DNA of 64,000 nt from Actibacterium atlanticum (GCF_000671395.1 NZ_AQQY01000001.1:310001-374000), one strand, 5' to 3'. Counted from the stretch's first letter, positions 28,231 through 37,078 are shown. The notes: generated by a model from the sequence alone, not told the origin. Numbers and translations: made by a program.

Positions 28231-28240
28231 GTCTTGATCC

Positions 28241-28858
28241 TCAGGTTAGGGCCAGTTTCAGACCAAGGGCGGCCAGAAGGGCTCCGAATACGCGGTCCAG
28301 CACGGTCTTCAGGTTTAGGTAAACCTGACGCGTGCGCTCCAGAGAGAATACCCTGCTTACAACAACATTCCAGCCAGCATCGTTGAAAAACACAATGCCC
28401 AGAATGACGCCATAGGCCCAAACCGGCGCGTCCGGCGGTACGAAAGTCAAAAACACCGTGCCAAAGAACAGCGCGGGTTTGGGGTTTGCCAGTTGTGTGA
28501 CAATGCCCAACCAGACCAAGCCAGCCCGTCCGCGCTGGCGCGCGGTCTGGGGCAAATCGCTTTGCATGGGGTCCGGGGCGTGTTTCCACATCTTATAAGC
28601 CAGATACAGCAGATAGCTGGCCCCAACCGCTTTCATCACCCACAACAGCGCCGGGGCCAGTTTGAACAATATCGCAAGGCCAAACAGGGCGGCGACGGCC
28701 CAGACACAGGCCCCAAGCCCGATCCCGACCGAAAGCCACATGCCGCGTGCCAGACCTTCGCGCAAACTGGTGCGCGCCGCCAAAAGCACGGCAGGGCCGG
28801 GCGACATGGCAGCGGCCAGATGCACAAAGTAGATGGCGATCAGGGCGGCAAGGGTCAT
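28241..28858 (-). CDS. LysE family translocator
   Basis: A 205-residue inner membrane exporter of the LysE/RhtB family, which expel amino acids and derivatives. It shows about six hydrophobic helices and the family N-terminal motif [24 protein letters not shown] near residue 16. [23 protein letters not shown] lies near residue 108 and carries the conserved NPK. Substrate is unknown. It lies 3 bp downstream of fabI and 10 bp upstream of gpt. Confidence 0.92.
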   Translation of the reverse strand: MTLAALIAIYFVHLAAAMSPGPAVLLAARTSLREGLARGMWLSVGIGLGACVWAVAALFGLAILFKLAPALLWVMKAVGASYLLYLAYKMWKHAPDPMQSDLPQTARQRGRAGLVWLGIVTQLANPKPALFFGTVFLTFVPPDAPVWAYGVILGIVFFNDAGWNVVVSRVFSLERTRQVYLNLKTVLDRVFGALLAALGLKLALT

Positions 28859-28861
28859 CGC

Positions 28862-29680
28862 TTACTTTCGACCCGTAACAGCATCGATATCTGGCGCATC
28901 CACGGCTTTCATGCCTACCACGTGATAGCCCGCATCCACATGCAGGTTTTCACCGGTCACACCCGAGCCCAGATCGGACAGCAGGTACACGGCGGATTTG
29001 CCAACCTCGTCCTGTGTCACGTTGCGACGCAGGGGCGAGTTCAGCTCGTTCCACTTCATGATATAGCGGAAATCACCGATGCCACTGGCGGCCAGCGTCT
29101 TGATCGGGCCGGCCGAGATCGCATTGACACGAATATCGTTCTTGCCCAGGTCTTCGGCCAGATATTTCACCGATGCTTCCAGCGCGGCCTTGGCCACGCC
29201 CATAACGTTGTAATGCGGCATGACCTGCTCGGCGCCATAATAGGTCAGCGTCAGGCACGAACCGCCTTCGGTCATCAGCTTTTCGGCACGTTGCACAACG
29301 GCGGTGAACGAATAGACCGAGATATCCATGGTCATGCGGAAGTTTTCCGGGCTGGTGTCGACGTAGCGCCCGCGCAGCTCACCCTTGTCAGAGAACCCGA
29401 TGGCGTGCACGATAAAGTCCAGCTTGCCCCATTCTTTTTCCAGCGCTTCAAACAATGCATCCACCGATGCCTCGTCCGTCACATCGCAGGGTAGAACCAG
29501 CGACGAGCCAAGCTGCTCGGCCAGCGGCGCGACGCGTTTCTTCAGTGCATCGCCCTGATACGAGAAAGCAAGCTCAGCGCCATGGGCGGCACAATTTTGC
29601 GCGATGCCCCAGGCGATCGACTTATCATTGGCGAGACCCATGATCAGGCCGCGTTTCCCATCCATTAGTTTTGTTGACAT
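28862..29680 (-). CDS. fabI: Enoyl-[acyl-carrier-protein] reductase (NADH) FabI
   Basis: FabI carries out the last reduction of each fatty acid elongation cycle and is the triclosan target. With the start at 29680 (MSTKLMDGKRGLIMG) it is 272 residues. The Rossmann region GLANDKSIAWGIA (residues 15-27) and the catalytic set Tyr147, Tyr157 and Lys164 (YYGAEQVMPHYNVMGVAK) match FabI. The start at 29743 would add 21 residues foreign to the family. It heads a leftward run of six closely spaced genes ending with trpE. A perfect inverted repeat lies in the shared promoter region with pdxH. Confidence 0.95.
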   Translation of the reverse strand: MSTKLMDGKRGLIMGLANDKSIAWGIAQNCAAHGAELAFSYQGDALKKRVAPLAEQLGSSLVLPCDVTDEASVDALFEALEKEWGKLDFIVHAIGFSDKGELRGRYVDTSPENFRMTMDISVYSFTAVVQRAEKLMTEGGSCLTLTYYGAEQVMPHYNVMGVAKAALEASVKYLAEDLGKNDIRVNAISAGPIKTLAASGIGDFRYIMKWNELNSPLRRNVTQDEVGKSAVYLLSDLGSGVTGENLHVDAGYHVVGMKAVDAPDIDAVTGRK

Positions 29681-29718
29681 TGGGTGCCCTCGAAGACCTT
29701 TGTAATTTGCAAAAGCTT

Positions 29719-29739
29719 TAGGACAATCGCGCTGTCCTA
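29719..29739. promoter_or_regulatory. Inverted repeat between fabI and pdxH, candidate operator
   Basis: TAGGACA (29719-29725) and TGTCCTA (29733-29739) form a perfect 7-bp inverted repeat with a 7-bp spacer. It is 39 bp upstream of the fabI start and 82 bp upstream of pdxH, in the 140-bp divergent promoter region. The GC-rich spacer and lack of a U-run argue against a terminator. The cognate regulator is unknown to me. Confidence 0.4.
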
Positions 29740-29820
29740 TCAAGGGCGGTGCAAACGCGGCGTCGCGGTTGACCGGTGGGCAGCCCGGCTCTAGGTGAAT
29801 TACAGCAGCTGGAGAAAAAT

Positions 29821-30426
29821 ATGTCTGAGAGAACCGGAATCTTTCAAGGGGCTGACCCGTTTGAGATTGCCCGCAGCTGGCTGGCAGAAGCCACCGAAAC
29901 TGAAATTAACGATCCCAATGCCATGGCGATGGCCACTGTGGATGCCGATGGCATGCCGAATGTGCGCATGGTTTTGTTAAAAGACATCGAGGCAGATGCC
30001 TTTGTTTTCTACACGAATTACGAAAGCCAGAAGGCGTCAGAATTAGATTCTGCCGGAAAAGCCGGTTTTGTGTTACACTGGAAGTCGTTAAGGCGGCAGG
30101 TGCGGGTTCGTGGCCTTGTCGAACGGGAGGAGGGGCCTCAGGCGGATGCCTATTACCACTCGCGATCTCTCAAGAGCCGTCTCGGTGCCTGGGCATCCAA
30201 GCAGTCCAGGCCGCTGTCTTCGCGCACAAGCCTGATGGCAGAAGTGGCGAAAGTGACCGCGACACATGGGACCAATCCGCAGCGCCCGCCGTTTTGGGGG
30301 GGCTACAGGATTAAACCCCTAGAGATCGAGTTCTGGGCCGATGGCGCCTATAGGTTGCATGATCGGTTCCAATGGCGGCGTGAAAATCTGTCGTCAGACT
30401 GGGTAATTCAGCGGTTGAATCCCTGA
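29821..30426 (+). CDS. pdxH: Pyridoxamine 5'-phosphate oxidase
   Basis: PdxH oxidises pyridoxamine or pyridoxine 5'-phosphate to pyridoxal phosphate using FMN. The 201-residue product has the FMN-binding stretch [21 protein letters not shown] near residue 40, then SRTSLMAEV and the C-terminal PHOx dimerisation region ending WVIQRLNP. I used the ATG at 29821; an upstream in-frame ATG at 29776 gives an N-terminus unlike the family. It is divergent from fabI, with 140 bp between starts. The PLP it makes is used by the aminotransferase in the neighbouring operon. Confidence 0.95.
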   Translation: MSERTGIFQGADPFEIARSWLAEATETEINDPNAMAMATVDADGMPNVRMVLLKDIEADAFVFYTNYESQKASELDSAGKAGFVLHWKSLRRQVRVRGLVEREEGPQADAYYHSRSLKSRLGAWASKQSRPLSSRTSLMAEVAKVTATHGTNPQRPPFWGGYRIKPLEIEFWADGAYRLHDRFQWRRENLSSDWVIQRLNP

Positions 30427-30470
30427 CATTCGCGTAACGCGAAATGCAACTGTCTGAAATTTGGCAACAA

Positions 30471-30494
30471 TTAACGCTTGAAGTCCTGCGTTAA
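30471..30494. promoter_or_regulatory. Inverted repeat upstream of the cold-shock-domain gene
   Basis: TTAACGC (30471-30477) and GCGTTAA (30488-30494) are perfect inverted repeats with a 10-bp spacer, 52 bp before the start at 30547. TTAA half-sites recall CtrA boxes, but the spacing does not match TTAA-N7-TTAA. A shorter repeat, TTCGCG-TAA-CGCGAA (30429-30443), just after pdxH may be a 3'-end stem. Confidence 0.35.
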
Positions 30495-30546
30495 CCTGTC
30501 ACAAAAGTGCGAGGGGCACTCACTGAACGACTATAGCGAAGCGAAG

Positions 30547-31098
30547 ATGAACGAAGAGGATGACGGCGCAACTCAGAGCGTCACAGGCCGGGTAAAATGG
30601 TTCGACCCTGGAAAAGGGTTTGGTTTCGTAGTGTCAGATAATGGCGGGCCGGATATATTGTTGCATGCGAATGTTTTGCGCAACTACGGCCAAAGCTCGG
30701 TCGCAGATTCAGCAGGAATCGAAATTTTGGTCCAAGAGACCACGCGGGGTATTCAGGCCGTTCAGGTTCTGTCTATTGCACCGCCGGATCCCGGCGAGTC
30801 AAACCCGATGGAAGATCTGAACTTTGCTGACGAGGCGATGATAGCGGACACTCCGCTGTTGCCCGCGCGGGTGAAGTGGTTCGACAAGAGCAAGGGATTT
30901 GGCTTTGCCAATATCTTTGGCTCGTCCGATGACGTTTTCGTGCACGTCGAAGTCTTGCGCCGTTCGGGGCTTGCAGACCTGCAACCCGGCGAGGCAATGT
31001 GCTTGCGTGTAATGGAAGGCAAGCGGGGCCGTTTGGCCACTCAGGTGTGCTCATGGGAAAACGCGATCGGGCAAGACAACGACGAAGAGGCTGGCTAG
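30547..31098 (+). CDS. Cold-shock protein with two CSD domains
   Basis: A 183-residue protein with two cold-shock domains. The first is at about residues 12-72 (GRVKWFDPGKGFGFVVSDNGGPDILLH is its RNP1/RNP2 region) and the second at about 105-170 (ARVKWFDKSKGFGFANIFGSSDDVFVH). The domains are joined by an acidic linker. Such tandem proteins are typical of Rhodobacterales and Rhizobiales and probably bind single-stranded RNA or DNA as chaperones or antiterminators. The start at 30547 (MNEEDDGA) is supported by family N-termini. An ATG at 30478 lies inside the upstream inverted repeat. The 3' end overlaps the DUF192 gene by 46 bp. Confidence 0.9.
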   Translation: MNEEDDGATQSVTGRVKWFDPGKGFGFVVSDNGGPDILLHANVLRNYGQSSVADSAGIEILVQETTRGIQAVQVLSIAPPDPGESNPMEDLNFADEAMIADTPLLPARVKWFDKSKGFGFANIFGSSDDVFVHVEVLRRSGLADLQPGEAMCLRVMEGKRGRLATQVCSWENAIGQDNDEEAG

Positions 31099-31562
31099 GC
31101 TTTGTCTTTGTGGCCCTGTGCGCTGGGCTCTTTCCAAATTTGTCTGTTGCCCAATGCCGCGATGACCTTGTCATGCTGCGCGGCGATTGGGGGCAGGCCC
31201 GTTTCACCATAGAATTGGCCGACGACGCTTCTGAACGGGCGCGTGGGTTGATGTTTCGTGAAAAACTGCCCTCCAGCCATGGCATGCTTTTTGTTTACCC
31301 GTCCCCGCAGCGGGTCGGGTTCTGGATGAAAAATACCCTGATCCCGTTGGATATGGTCTTTGTGGACCCATCCGGGACAGTTCTTCGGATTCATGAAAAC
31401 GCCATTCCGCATGACCAGACGGTCATTGATGGTGGGGACGGGGTTTTGGCTGTTCTGGAGGTCAACGGTGGCATGGCGCGCCGGATTGGCATTCGTGCTG
31501 GTGACCATATGCAACATCCCGCTTTCGGAAGTGAAGCGATCTGGCCCTGTGTGTCGCCTTAG
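31053..31562 (+). CDS. DUF192 family secreted protein
   Basis: A 169-residue protein with a basic N-terminus (MGKRDRARQRRRGW), a hydrophobic signal segment (about 15-33) and a likely cleavage site after SVA. The DUF192 domain follows (ERARGLMFREKLP, MLFVYPSPQRVGFWMKNTLIPLDMVF reads through the family core, then VLEVNGG). The function of the family is not established. The gene starts inside the cold-shock gene (46-bp overlap in another frame), so the two are likely co-expressed. tRNA-Pro follows 41 bp downstream. Confidence 0.88.
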   Translation: MGKRDRARQRRRGWLGFVFVALCAGLFPNLSVAQCRDDLVMLRGDWGQARFTIELADDASERARGLMFREKLPSSHGMLFVYPSPQRVGFWMKNTLIPLDMVFVDPSGTVLRIHENAIPHDQTVIDGGDGVLAVLEVNGGMARRIGIRAGDHMQHPAFGSEAIWPCVSP

Positions 31563-31603
31563 GGGTTTTCTTCCGGTCACGCGCCGGGTATGGAACATCT
31601 CGT

Positions 31604-31680
31604 CGGGGCGTGGCGCAGCCTGGTAGCGCGTCTGTTTTGGGTACAGAAGGTCGTGAGTTCGAATCTCGCCGCCCCGACCA
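31604..31680 (+). tRNA. tRNA-Pro (anticodon UGG)
   Basis: A complete 77-nt cloverleaf. The acceptor arms CGGGGCG (31604-31610) and CGCCCCG (31670-31676) pair perfectly, followed by A and encoded CCA (31678-31680). The anticodon stem TCTGT/ACAGA encloses loop TTTGGGT with anticodon TGG. The T arm has the standard GTTCGAATC loop region and the D arm reads GCGCAGCCTGGTAGCGC. It reads CCN proline codons. Confidence 0.97.
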
Positions 31681-31947
31681 TCCCTCATCCGCATCTTGTT
31701 GAAAAAGTGATCAAAATTTCTGCACGCGCCAAGCCGCGCTGCGGCGATCGGTTCATGTGTTTTGGCAATTTGGCCGCCTAACCCAATATGTAGTCGACAT
31801 TTTTCAAAATCCGTCCACATTTTGTTAACAGGCTTGTTACATGGGTGAATCAATTCCTTAACAGGGGCACGCCGAGAACCGGGCTTGGGTCAACGCAAAA
31901 AACTTCAATTCTGAGTAAATTTTTTCGTTGACCGTATAGGGCTTCAT

Positions 31948-31993
31948 ACGCCACCTTGTGTGGGCCGGTGGGGCGCGACACCACATATAGTGT
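31948..31993 (+). promoter_or_regulatory. Candidate pair of NrdR boxes upstream of nrdJ
   Basis: ACACCACATATAGTGT (31978-31993) matches the established NrdR consensus acaCwAtATaTwGtgt in nearly every position. Thirty bp upstream, ACGCCACCTTGTGTGG (31948-31963) agrees with it at 10 of 16 positions. Paired boxes about three helical turns apart are the usual NrdR arrangement. NrdR is the ATP/dATP-sensing repressor of ribonucleotide reductase genes, so control of nrdJ is expected. Confidence 0.75.
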
Positions 31994-32048
31994 CGCCGGC
32001 GGCGCAAAGGGACAATCACACAGGATGTCGGGTCTGACCCGGCGGAAT

Positions 32049-32069
32049 CACTGCCATGTTTTGGCAGTG
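32049..32069 (+). promoter_or_regulatory. Hairpin in the nrdJ 5' untranslated region
   Basis: CACTGCCA (32049-32056) pairs perfectly with TGGCAGTG (32062-32069) around TGTTT. It lies between the NrdR boxes and the nrdJ start and is not followed by a U-run, so it is probably an mRNA leader stem rather than a terminator. The role is unknown. Confidence 0.4.
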
Positions 32070-32176
32070 GGGGTGCGTTTTGTCCTCTGCGCCACCCGCC
32101 CGGCACGAAATATCAGGGCAGGGCGCAACGTCGCCTGTAGCTCAAAAACACAGAAAACTTTGCGACGGGGCAGACA

Positions 32177-35100
32177 ATGAAAATCGAACGCAAATTCACC
32201 AAAGACGAAACCGGCGCATATGGTGAACTTGGTTTCACCACCACCAGCTCCGAGATTCGCAACCCAGATGGCACCGTGGTGTTCAGCCTGGAAAACGTCG
32301 AAGTGCCGGCTGGCTGGAGTCAGGTCGCAAGCGACGTCATCGCACAAAAATACTTCCGGAAAGCCGGTGTTCCTGCGGTCTTGAAAAAGGTCCGCGAAAA
32401 GGACGTGCCGGAATTCCTGTGGCGTTCGGTGCCCGACGAAAAGGCGCTGGCCGCACTGCCCGAGGACGAACGTATCGGCGGCGAAACCTCGGCCAAGCAG
32501 GTTTTTGACCGCCTGGCGGGCGCCTGGGCCTATTGGGGCTGGAAGGGTGGCTACTTCACCACCGAGGCCGACGCCAGCGCCTATTACGATGAAATGCGTT
32601 ACATGCTGGCGACCCAGCGCGCGGCCCCCAACAGCCCGCAGTGGTTCAACACCGGCCTGCACTGGGCCTATGGCATCGATGGCCCCAGCCAGGGCCACTA
32701 TTATGTCGACTACAAGACCGGCAAGCTGACCAAATCCAAATCCGCCTATGAGCACCCGCAGCCGCACGCCTGCTTTATCCAGTCGGTCAGCGATGATCTG
32801 GTTGGGGATGGTGGCATCATGGACCTGTGGGTCCGCGAGGCGCGCCTGTTCAAGTATGGCTCGGGCACGGGCACCAACTTCTCCAGCCTGCGCGCCGATG
32901 GCGAGGCCCTGTCGGGGGGCGGCAAATCGTCCGGTCTGATGGGCTTCCTGCGCATCGGTGACCGGGCTGCTGGCGCGATCAAATCGGGCGGCACCACGCG
33001 CCGCGCCGCCAAGATGGTGATCTGTGATGCCGACCACCCGGACATCGAAGAGTTCATCAACTGGAAGGTCAAGGAAGAGCAGAAAGTTGCCTCGCTCGTG
33101 GCTGGCTCCAAGATGCACGAAGCCAAGCTTAACGACATCTTCGCAGCGATCCGTGCCTGGGATGGCGCCGAGGCTGACGCCTATGACCCCAAAACCAACG
33201 ATAGTTTGAAAAGTGCAATTCGCAGCGCCAAAAAATCGGCAATTCCCGAAGCCTACATCAAGCGCGTGTTGGATTATTGCAAGCAGGGCTATAGCAGCAT
33301 CGAGTTCCCGACCTATGATACCGACTGGGATTCGGAAGCTTATGCCACTGTTTCGGGTCAAAACTCGAACAACTCGGTCCGGGTCACCGACGCCTTCCTG
33401 AAGGCTGTAGAAACCGACGCCGACTGGGAGCTGGTGCGCCGCACCGATGGCTCTGTTGCCAAGACAATCAAAGCCCGCGACCTATGGGAACAGATTGGCC
33501 ACGCCGCATGGTCCTGTGCTGATCCGGGTATCCAGTTCCACGACACCGTGAACGCCTGGCACACCTGCCCCGAAGACGGCGCGATCCGCGGCTCGAACCC
33601 GTGTTCGGAGTACATGTTCCTGGATGACACCGCCTGTAACCTGGCGTCGATGAACCTGCTGACCTTCTTTAAGGATGGCAAGTTCCAGGCCGAAGATTAC
33701 ATGCACGCCACCCGCTTGTGGACCGTGACGCTGGAAATCAGTGTGATGATGGCGCAGTTCCCCAGCCAGGAGATCGCGCAGCTGTCGTATGACTTCCGCA
33801 CGCTGGGTCTGGGCTATGCCAACATCGGTGGCCTGCTGATGAACATGGGCCTTGGCTATGACAGCGACGAGGGCCGCGCCCTGACCGGTGCGCTGACCGC
33901 GATCCTGACCGGTGTGTCCTATGCCACCTCGGCCGAGATGGCCAAAGAGCTGGGTGCCTTCCCGGGCCACGCCCGCAACGCCGACCACATGCTGCGTGTC
34001 ATCCGCAACCACCGCAACGCTGCTTATGGCGCGTCCGATGGGTACGAAGCGCTGGACGTGAAGCCGGTGCCGCTGGACCACGCCCATTGCCCCGATGCCA
34101 AGCTGATTGATCTGGCCATGGGCGTCTGGGACGAGGCGTTGGATCTGGGTGCACAGCATGGCTATCGCAACGCGCAAGTGTCCGTGATCGCCCCGACCGG
34201 CACCATCGGTCTGGTGATGGATTGTGACACCACCGGGATCGAGCCTGACTTTGCACTGGTGAAGTTCAAGAAGCTGGCCGGCGGTGGTTACTTCAAAATC
34301 ATCAACCGCTCGGTGCCTGCCGCGCTGGAAAACCTGGGCTACGGCAGCGCGCAGATCGAAGAGATCGTGTCCTATGCCGTGGGTCACGCCAGCCTGGGCA
34401 ACTGCCCCGGCATTAACTCGACCGCGCTGATCGGGCATGGTTTCGGCCCGCGCGAGCTGGAGAAGATCGACGAGGCGCTGCCCTCGGCCTTCGACATCCG
34501 GTTCGTGTTCAACCAGTGGACCCTGGGCGAAGAGTTCTGCACCGGCACGCTGGGTATCCCGGCTGAAAAGCTGAACGACCCATCGTTCGACCTGCTGCGC
34601 CACCTTGGCTTTACCAAGGCCGACATCGAGGCCGCCAATGACCACGTCTGCGGCACCATGACCCTGGAGGGCGCGCCGCATCTGGACCCGAAACATTACC
34701 ACATCTTCGACTGCGCCAACCCGTGCGGCAAGAAAGGTAAGCGTTTCCTGAGCGTGAACAGCCACATCACCATGATGGCCGCAGCGCAGTCGTTCATTTC
34801 GGGGGCGATCTCGAAAACGATCAACATGCCGAATGACGCAACGATCGAGGACTGCCAGAAAGCCTATGAATTGTCGTGGTCGCTGGGTGTGAAAGCAAAC
34901 GCGCTGTATCGTGATGGCTCCAAGCTGTCGCAGCCGCTGGCCGCCGCGCTGGTCGAAGACGATGACGAGGCCGCCGAAATTCTGGAAACCGGCACCCCGC
35001 AGGAGAAAGCCGCGACCCTGGCCGAGAAAGTCATTGAGAAAGTCGTGATCAAAGAGGTCGCCCGCGGCCGCGAGAAAATGCCCGAGCGTCGCAAGGGCTA

Positions 35101-35848
35101 TACCCAGAAAGCGGTCGTGGGTGGGCACAAGGTCTATCTGCGTACGGGCGAATATCAGGATGGCTCCTTGGGTGAGATCTTCATCGACATGCACAAGGAA
35201 GGCGCTGGCTTCCGTGCGATGATGAACAACTTTGCCATCGCCGTGTCGGTGGGCCTGCAATATGGTGTGCCGCTGGAAGAATTCGTCGATGCCTTCACCT
35301 TCACCAAGTTCGAACCGGCGGGCATGGTGCAGGGCAATGACAGCATCAAAAACGCCACCTCGATCCTTGACTACATCTTCCGCGAACTGGCTGTGTCCTA
35401 TCTGGACCGCACCGAGCTGGCCCATGTCAAACCCGAAGGCACCACCTTTGATGACATCGGCCGCGGCGAAGAAGAGGGCGTGTCGAACATCAAAGAGATG
35501 TCCGAAAGCGCGGCGTCCAAGTCCTTGGAAGTGCTGAAGCAAATCTCCTCGACCGGCTATCTGCGCAAGCGGGTTCCCCAAGAACTGGTGGTGCTGAACG
35601 GCGGCATGGGCGCCACGGCACTGGACAGCTCGGGCGACCCGCAGGCCACGCTGCAAACGCTGGTGCCCGAAACCGCGCAGTCGACCACCGGTCTTGCTTC
35701 GGGTTCGGTCAGCATGGACGCCCGCACAAAGGCCAAGATGCAAGGCTACGAGGGCGAAGCCTGCGGCGATTGCGGCAACTACACGCTGGTGCGCAACGGC
35801 ACCTGCATGAAATGCAACACCTGCGGCGCGACCAGCGGGTGTAGCTAA
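32177..35848 (+). CDS. nrdJ: Vitamin B12-dependent ribonucleotide reductase (class II)
   Basis: NrdJ reduces ribonucleotides to deoxyribonucleotides using adenosylcobalamin, and works with or without oxygen. The 1223-residue length fits the large alphaproteobacterial class II enzyme. Core motifs include [10 protein letters not shown] near residue 153, [11 protein letters not shown] near 230, [22 protein letters not shown] near 475 (active-site region), and [18 protein letters not shown] near 673. The C-terminus has a zinc-ribbon-like pattern, [10 protein letters not shown] then [13 protein letters not shown], which also carries the redox-active cysteines. Candidate NrdR boxes lie upstream. 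A strong hairpin follows 15 bp after the stop. Confidence 0.97.
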   Translation: MKIERKFTKDETGAYGELGFTTTSSEIRNPDGTVVFSLENVEVPAGWSQVASDVIAQKYFRKAGVPAVLKKVREKDVPEFLWRSVPDEKALAALPEDERIGGETSAKQVFDRLAGAWAYWGWKGGYFTTEADASAYYDEMRYMLATQRAAPNSPQWFNTGLHWAYGIDGPSQGHYYVDYKTGKLTKSKSAYEHPQPHACFIQSVSDDLVGDGGIMDLWVREARLFKYGSGTGTNFSSLRADGEALSGGGKSSGLMGFLRIGDRAAGAIKSGGTTRRAAKMVICDADHPDIEEFINWKVKEEQKVASLVAGSKMHEAKLNDIFAAIRAWDGAEADAYDPKTNDSLKSAIRSAKKSAIPEAYIKRVLDYCKQGYSSIEFPTYDTDWDSEAYATVSGQNSNNSVRVTDAFLKAVETDADWELVRRTDGSVAKTIKARDLWEQIGHAAWSCADPGIQFHDTVNAWHTCPEDGAIRGSNPCSEYMFLDDTACNLASMNLLTFFKDGKFQAEDYMHATRLWTVTLEISVMMAQFPSQEIAQLSYDFRTLGLGYANIGGLLMNMGLGYDSDEGRALTGALTAILTGVSYATSAEMAKELGAFPGHARNADHMLRVIRNHRNAAYGASDGYEALDVKPVPLDHAHCPDAKLIDLAMGVWDEALDLGAQHGYRNAQVSVIAPTGTIGLVMDCDTTGIEPDFALVKFKKLAGGGYFKIINRSVPAALENLGYGSAQIEEIVSYAVGHASLGNCPGINSTALIGHGFGPRELEKIDEALPSAFDIRFVFNQWTLGEEFCTGTLGIPAEKLNDPSFDLLRHLGFTKADIEAANDHVCGTMTLEGAPHLDPKHYHIFDCANPCGKKGKRFLSVNSHITMMAAAQSFISGAISKTINMPNDATIEDCQKAYELSWSLGVKANALYRDGSKLSQPLAAALVEDDDEAAEILETGTPQEKAATLAEKVIEKVVIKEVARGREKMPERRKGYTQKAVVGGHKVYLRTGEYQDGSLGEIFIDMHKEGAGFRAMMNNFAIAVSVGLQYGVPLEEFVDAFTFTKFEPAGMVQGNDSIKNATSILDYIFRELAVSYLDRTELAHVKPEGTTFDDIGRGEEEGVSNIKEMSESAASKSLEVLKQISSTGYLRKRVPQELVVLNGGMGATALDSSGDPQATLQTLVPETAQSTTGLASGSVSMDARTKAKMQGYEGEACGDCGNYTLVRNGTCMKCNTCGATSGCS

Positions 35849-35862
35849 AAGACTGAGGGTCG

Positions 35863-35889
35863 GGGCGCGGAACTGGTACTTCCGCGCCC
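35863..35889 (+). terminator. Hairpin downstream of nrdJ
   Basis: GGGCGCGGAA (35863-35872) pairs perfectly with TTCCGCGCCC (35880-35889) over a 7-nt loop, 15 bp after the nrdJ stop. The following bases (TGGCTTCCCG) are not U-rich, so it may be a weak terminator or an mRNA-stabilising stem. Confidence 0.55.
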
Positions 35890-35962
35890 TGGCTTCCCGC
35901 CCGCTTAAACGTCGTGAGCGTGCGAGTAACCGAGACGGATGTGAATCCGCCACTAAGGGATG

Positions 35963-35997
35963 AAGAACACGAACCCACTGGGTGATCAAGAACACGA
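35963..35997 (+). repeat. Direct repeat upstream of the GrlR-like gene
   Basis: AAGAACACGA occurs at 35963-35972 and again at 35988-35997, 25 bp apart and 65-99 bp before the GrlR-like start. A short stem with a GNRA-type loop (CGGAT-GTGA-ATCCG, 35936-35949) sits just upstream. The repeats could be binding half-sites. Confidence 0.35.
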
Positions 35998-36061
35998 CGA
36001 GTTATGCACAGGACCGCCCACAAGAAAGTGGATTTGCCTGTGGAAAAAGGGGACATACAAT

Positions 36062-36412
36062 ATGTCTTATGGAAAGTTCGACGGTTCCTACGCCGTTAAA
36101 TTTCGAAGCAACCTTGGGTCATTTGGCGCCGGAGTTGTAGTGGTTGCTGATCTTCAGGTGAGTGGCGGCGATTCTTGGTTTTCGTTCAACGGCGAGTTCA
36201 CACCGCGTGGAAGCGATTTGGTTGGCGAGTTGAGCGTTAATCAGCATAGTTCCGGATCGCAGTCCATCTTCGGCCCTCTCAGAAATTTTAAGCTTGTTCT
36301 AGAGGGCAAGTTTGTCGGTGAAGTAGGAGAGTTTACTGGATACGTGAAGGGAGCTCCTGAGCTGAAAGTCGCGACGACTCTGAGCCGATTGAATCAGGTC
36401 GCTGCGGAGTGA
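36062..36412 (+). CDS. GrlR-like regulatory protein
   Basis: A 116-residue protein whose order of motifs follows the GrlR family: a start like KFDGSYAVKFRSNLGSFGAGVVV, then VSGGDSWFSFNGEF, GELSVNQH, and a C-terminal FTGYVKGAPELKVATTLSRL. In enteropathogens GrlR is a beta-barrel-like negative regulator of type III secretion. Alphaproteobacterial relatives have no assigned role, and no secretion genes are near. The start at 36062 follows AAGGGG; an upstream ATG at 35960 is also open. Base composition is visibly less GC-rich than in the flanking genes, hinting at recent acquisition. Confidence 0.65.
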   Translation: MSYGKFDGSYAVKFRSNLGSFGAGVVVVADLQVSGGDSWFSFNGEFTPRGSDLVGELSVNQHSSGSQSIFGPLRNFKLVLEGKFVGEVGEFTGYVKGAPELKVATTLSRLNQVAAE

Positions 36413-36426
36413 TGAAATTCTGACAC

Positions 36427-36504
36427 GGGGCGGGTGCGCTCGCCCCTGACGCGGATAAGGCCGCAGGCAATAAACCGGGCGGTACATAAAGAGTGAGCCT
36501 TATC
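36427..36504 (+). other. Structured region downstream of the GrlR-like gene
   Basis: Two pairings are visible: GGGGCG (36427-36432) with CGCCCC (36441-36446), and GATAAGGC (36454-36461) with GCCTTATC (36497-36504), the latter closing a 35-nt internal region. A strong UUCG terminator follows at 36514. This could be a structured 3' UTR or a small RNA. No promoter was identified. Confidence 0.35.
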
Positions 36505-36513
36505 AGCGAAACT

Positions 36514-36543
36514 GGGGCGCCTTCGGGCGCCCCTTCTTCTTTG
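36514..36543 (+). terminator. Rho-independent terminator with UUCG loop
   Basis: GGGGCGCC (36514-36521), loop TTCG, GGCGCCCC (36526-36533), then TTCTTCTTT. A strong terminator for the GrlR-like gene or the structured RNA after it. The same 20-nt stem-loop occurs again at 37080-37099. Confidence 0.85.
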
Positions 36544-36806
36544 CGCTTGATTCTGCCGGTGTCCGTGGGGGTGGTTTTTTGTGCGTCTGACCGCCGATTA
36601 GCGGGTGGGGCCCGGGCAGGGGGCCGCTGTCAAGCGCAGCGCCGATTTGGCTGAGCGGGCGCGTGCCGGGCGTTTACACAGATTCGTGCAGGTGTTTGCG
36701 CAAAACGGGATGCGCAGGTGGTGGGCATGGTTTGCACCCGGCGGGGTGCGGCATGGTCACCCTAGCGTCGGGCATGTTGCCGGGCGCTTGTTCAAAGGAG
36801 TGAACC
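36544..36806. other. Intergenic region before the EF-hand gene
   Basis: About 260 bp with no supported gene. A long frame at 36605-37102 is only the alternative frame of the EF-hand gene with its GC-rich upstream DNA. Apart from the AAAGGAG ribosome-binding site near 36795, I see no definable element. Confidence 0.4.
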
Positions 36807-37049
36807 ATGAAGTTTGTACCCGTAGCTGCCACCGTGTTGTTTGGTCTGACCGTCCCCGCCTTGGCCCAGGACAGCGCACCGGTGATGGATGCCGATGCAG
36901 ACGGTGTTGTCACCATAGAAGAAATCCGCGTGGTGTACCCGGAACTGACCGAAGAAGCTTTTGCCGCTTTGGATGTGGACGGCGATGGCGTTCTGAATGT
37001 CGAGGAAACGGCTGTCGCGTCCGAGACGCTGATGGCGCCGCAAAACTGA
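36807..37049 (+). CDS. Small secreted EF-hand protein
   Basis: An 80-residue protein with a signal peptide (MKFVPVAATVLFGLTVPALAQ, cleavage after Ala20) and two EF-hand calcium loops, D28-E39 (DADADGVVTIEE) and D56-E67 (DVDGDGVLNVEE). It probably binds calcium in the periplasm. The role is unknown; similar mini-calmodulin-like proteins are frequent in marine Rhodobacteraceae. A good SD (AAAGGAG) precedes the ATG. A terminator follows 30 bp after the stop. Confidence 0.85.
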   Translation: MKFVPVAATVLFGLTVPALAQDSAPVMDADADGVVTIEEIRVVYPELTEEAFAALDVDGDGVLNVEETAVASETLMAPQN

Positions 37050-37078
37050 TCCTTTTCGCCCCCCAACGATGGGATCAG

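Larger units (their letters stand above)
31681..32176. other. Long intergenic region upstream of nrdJ
   Basis: 496 bp between tRNA-Pro and nrdJ. The middle (about 31790-31935) is AT-rich, with TTAACAGG appearing twice (31827, 31859). It contains the candidate NrdR boxes and a hairpin listed separately. I saw no convincing ORF; short open frames here lack Shine-Dalgarno sites and family features. Confidence 0.5.

Noticed and set aside
30471-30494. A CtrA binding site before the cold-shock gene
   Set aside because: The TTAA half-sites are 16 bp apart (outside the TTAA-N7-TTAA rule) and are part of an inverted rather than direct repeat.
35928-35960. A cobalamin-riboswitch-like fragment (GTGAATCCGCCACT) near the B12-dependent nrdJ
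   Set aside because: It lies downstream of nrdJ, lacks the B12 box and the rest of the conserved core, and the bases are explained by a simple CGGAT-GTGA-ATCCG stem.
33482-35995. An 837-codon open frame antisense to nrdJ
   Set aside because: It is a shadow of the GC-rich, strongly biased nrdJ sequence. The protein is rich in His, Arg, Gly and Gln with no recognisable domain, and it has no promoter or ribosome-binding site.
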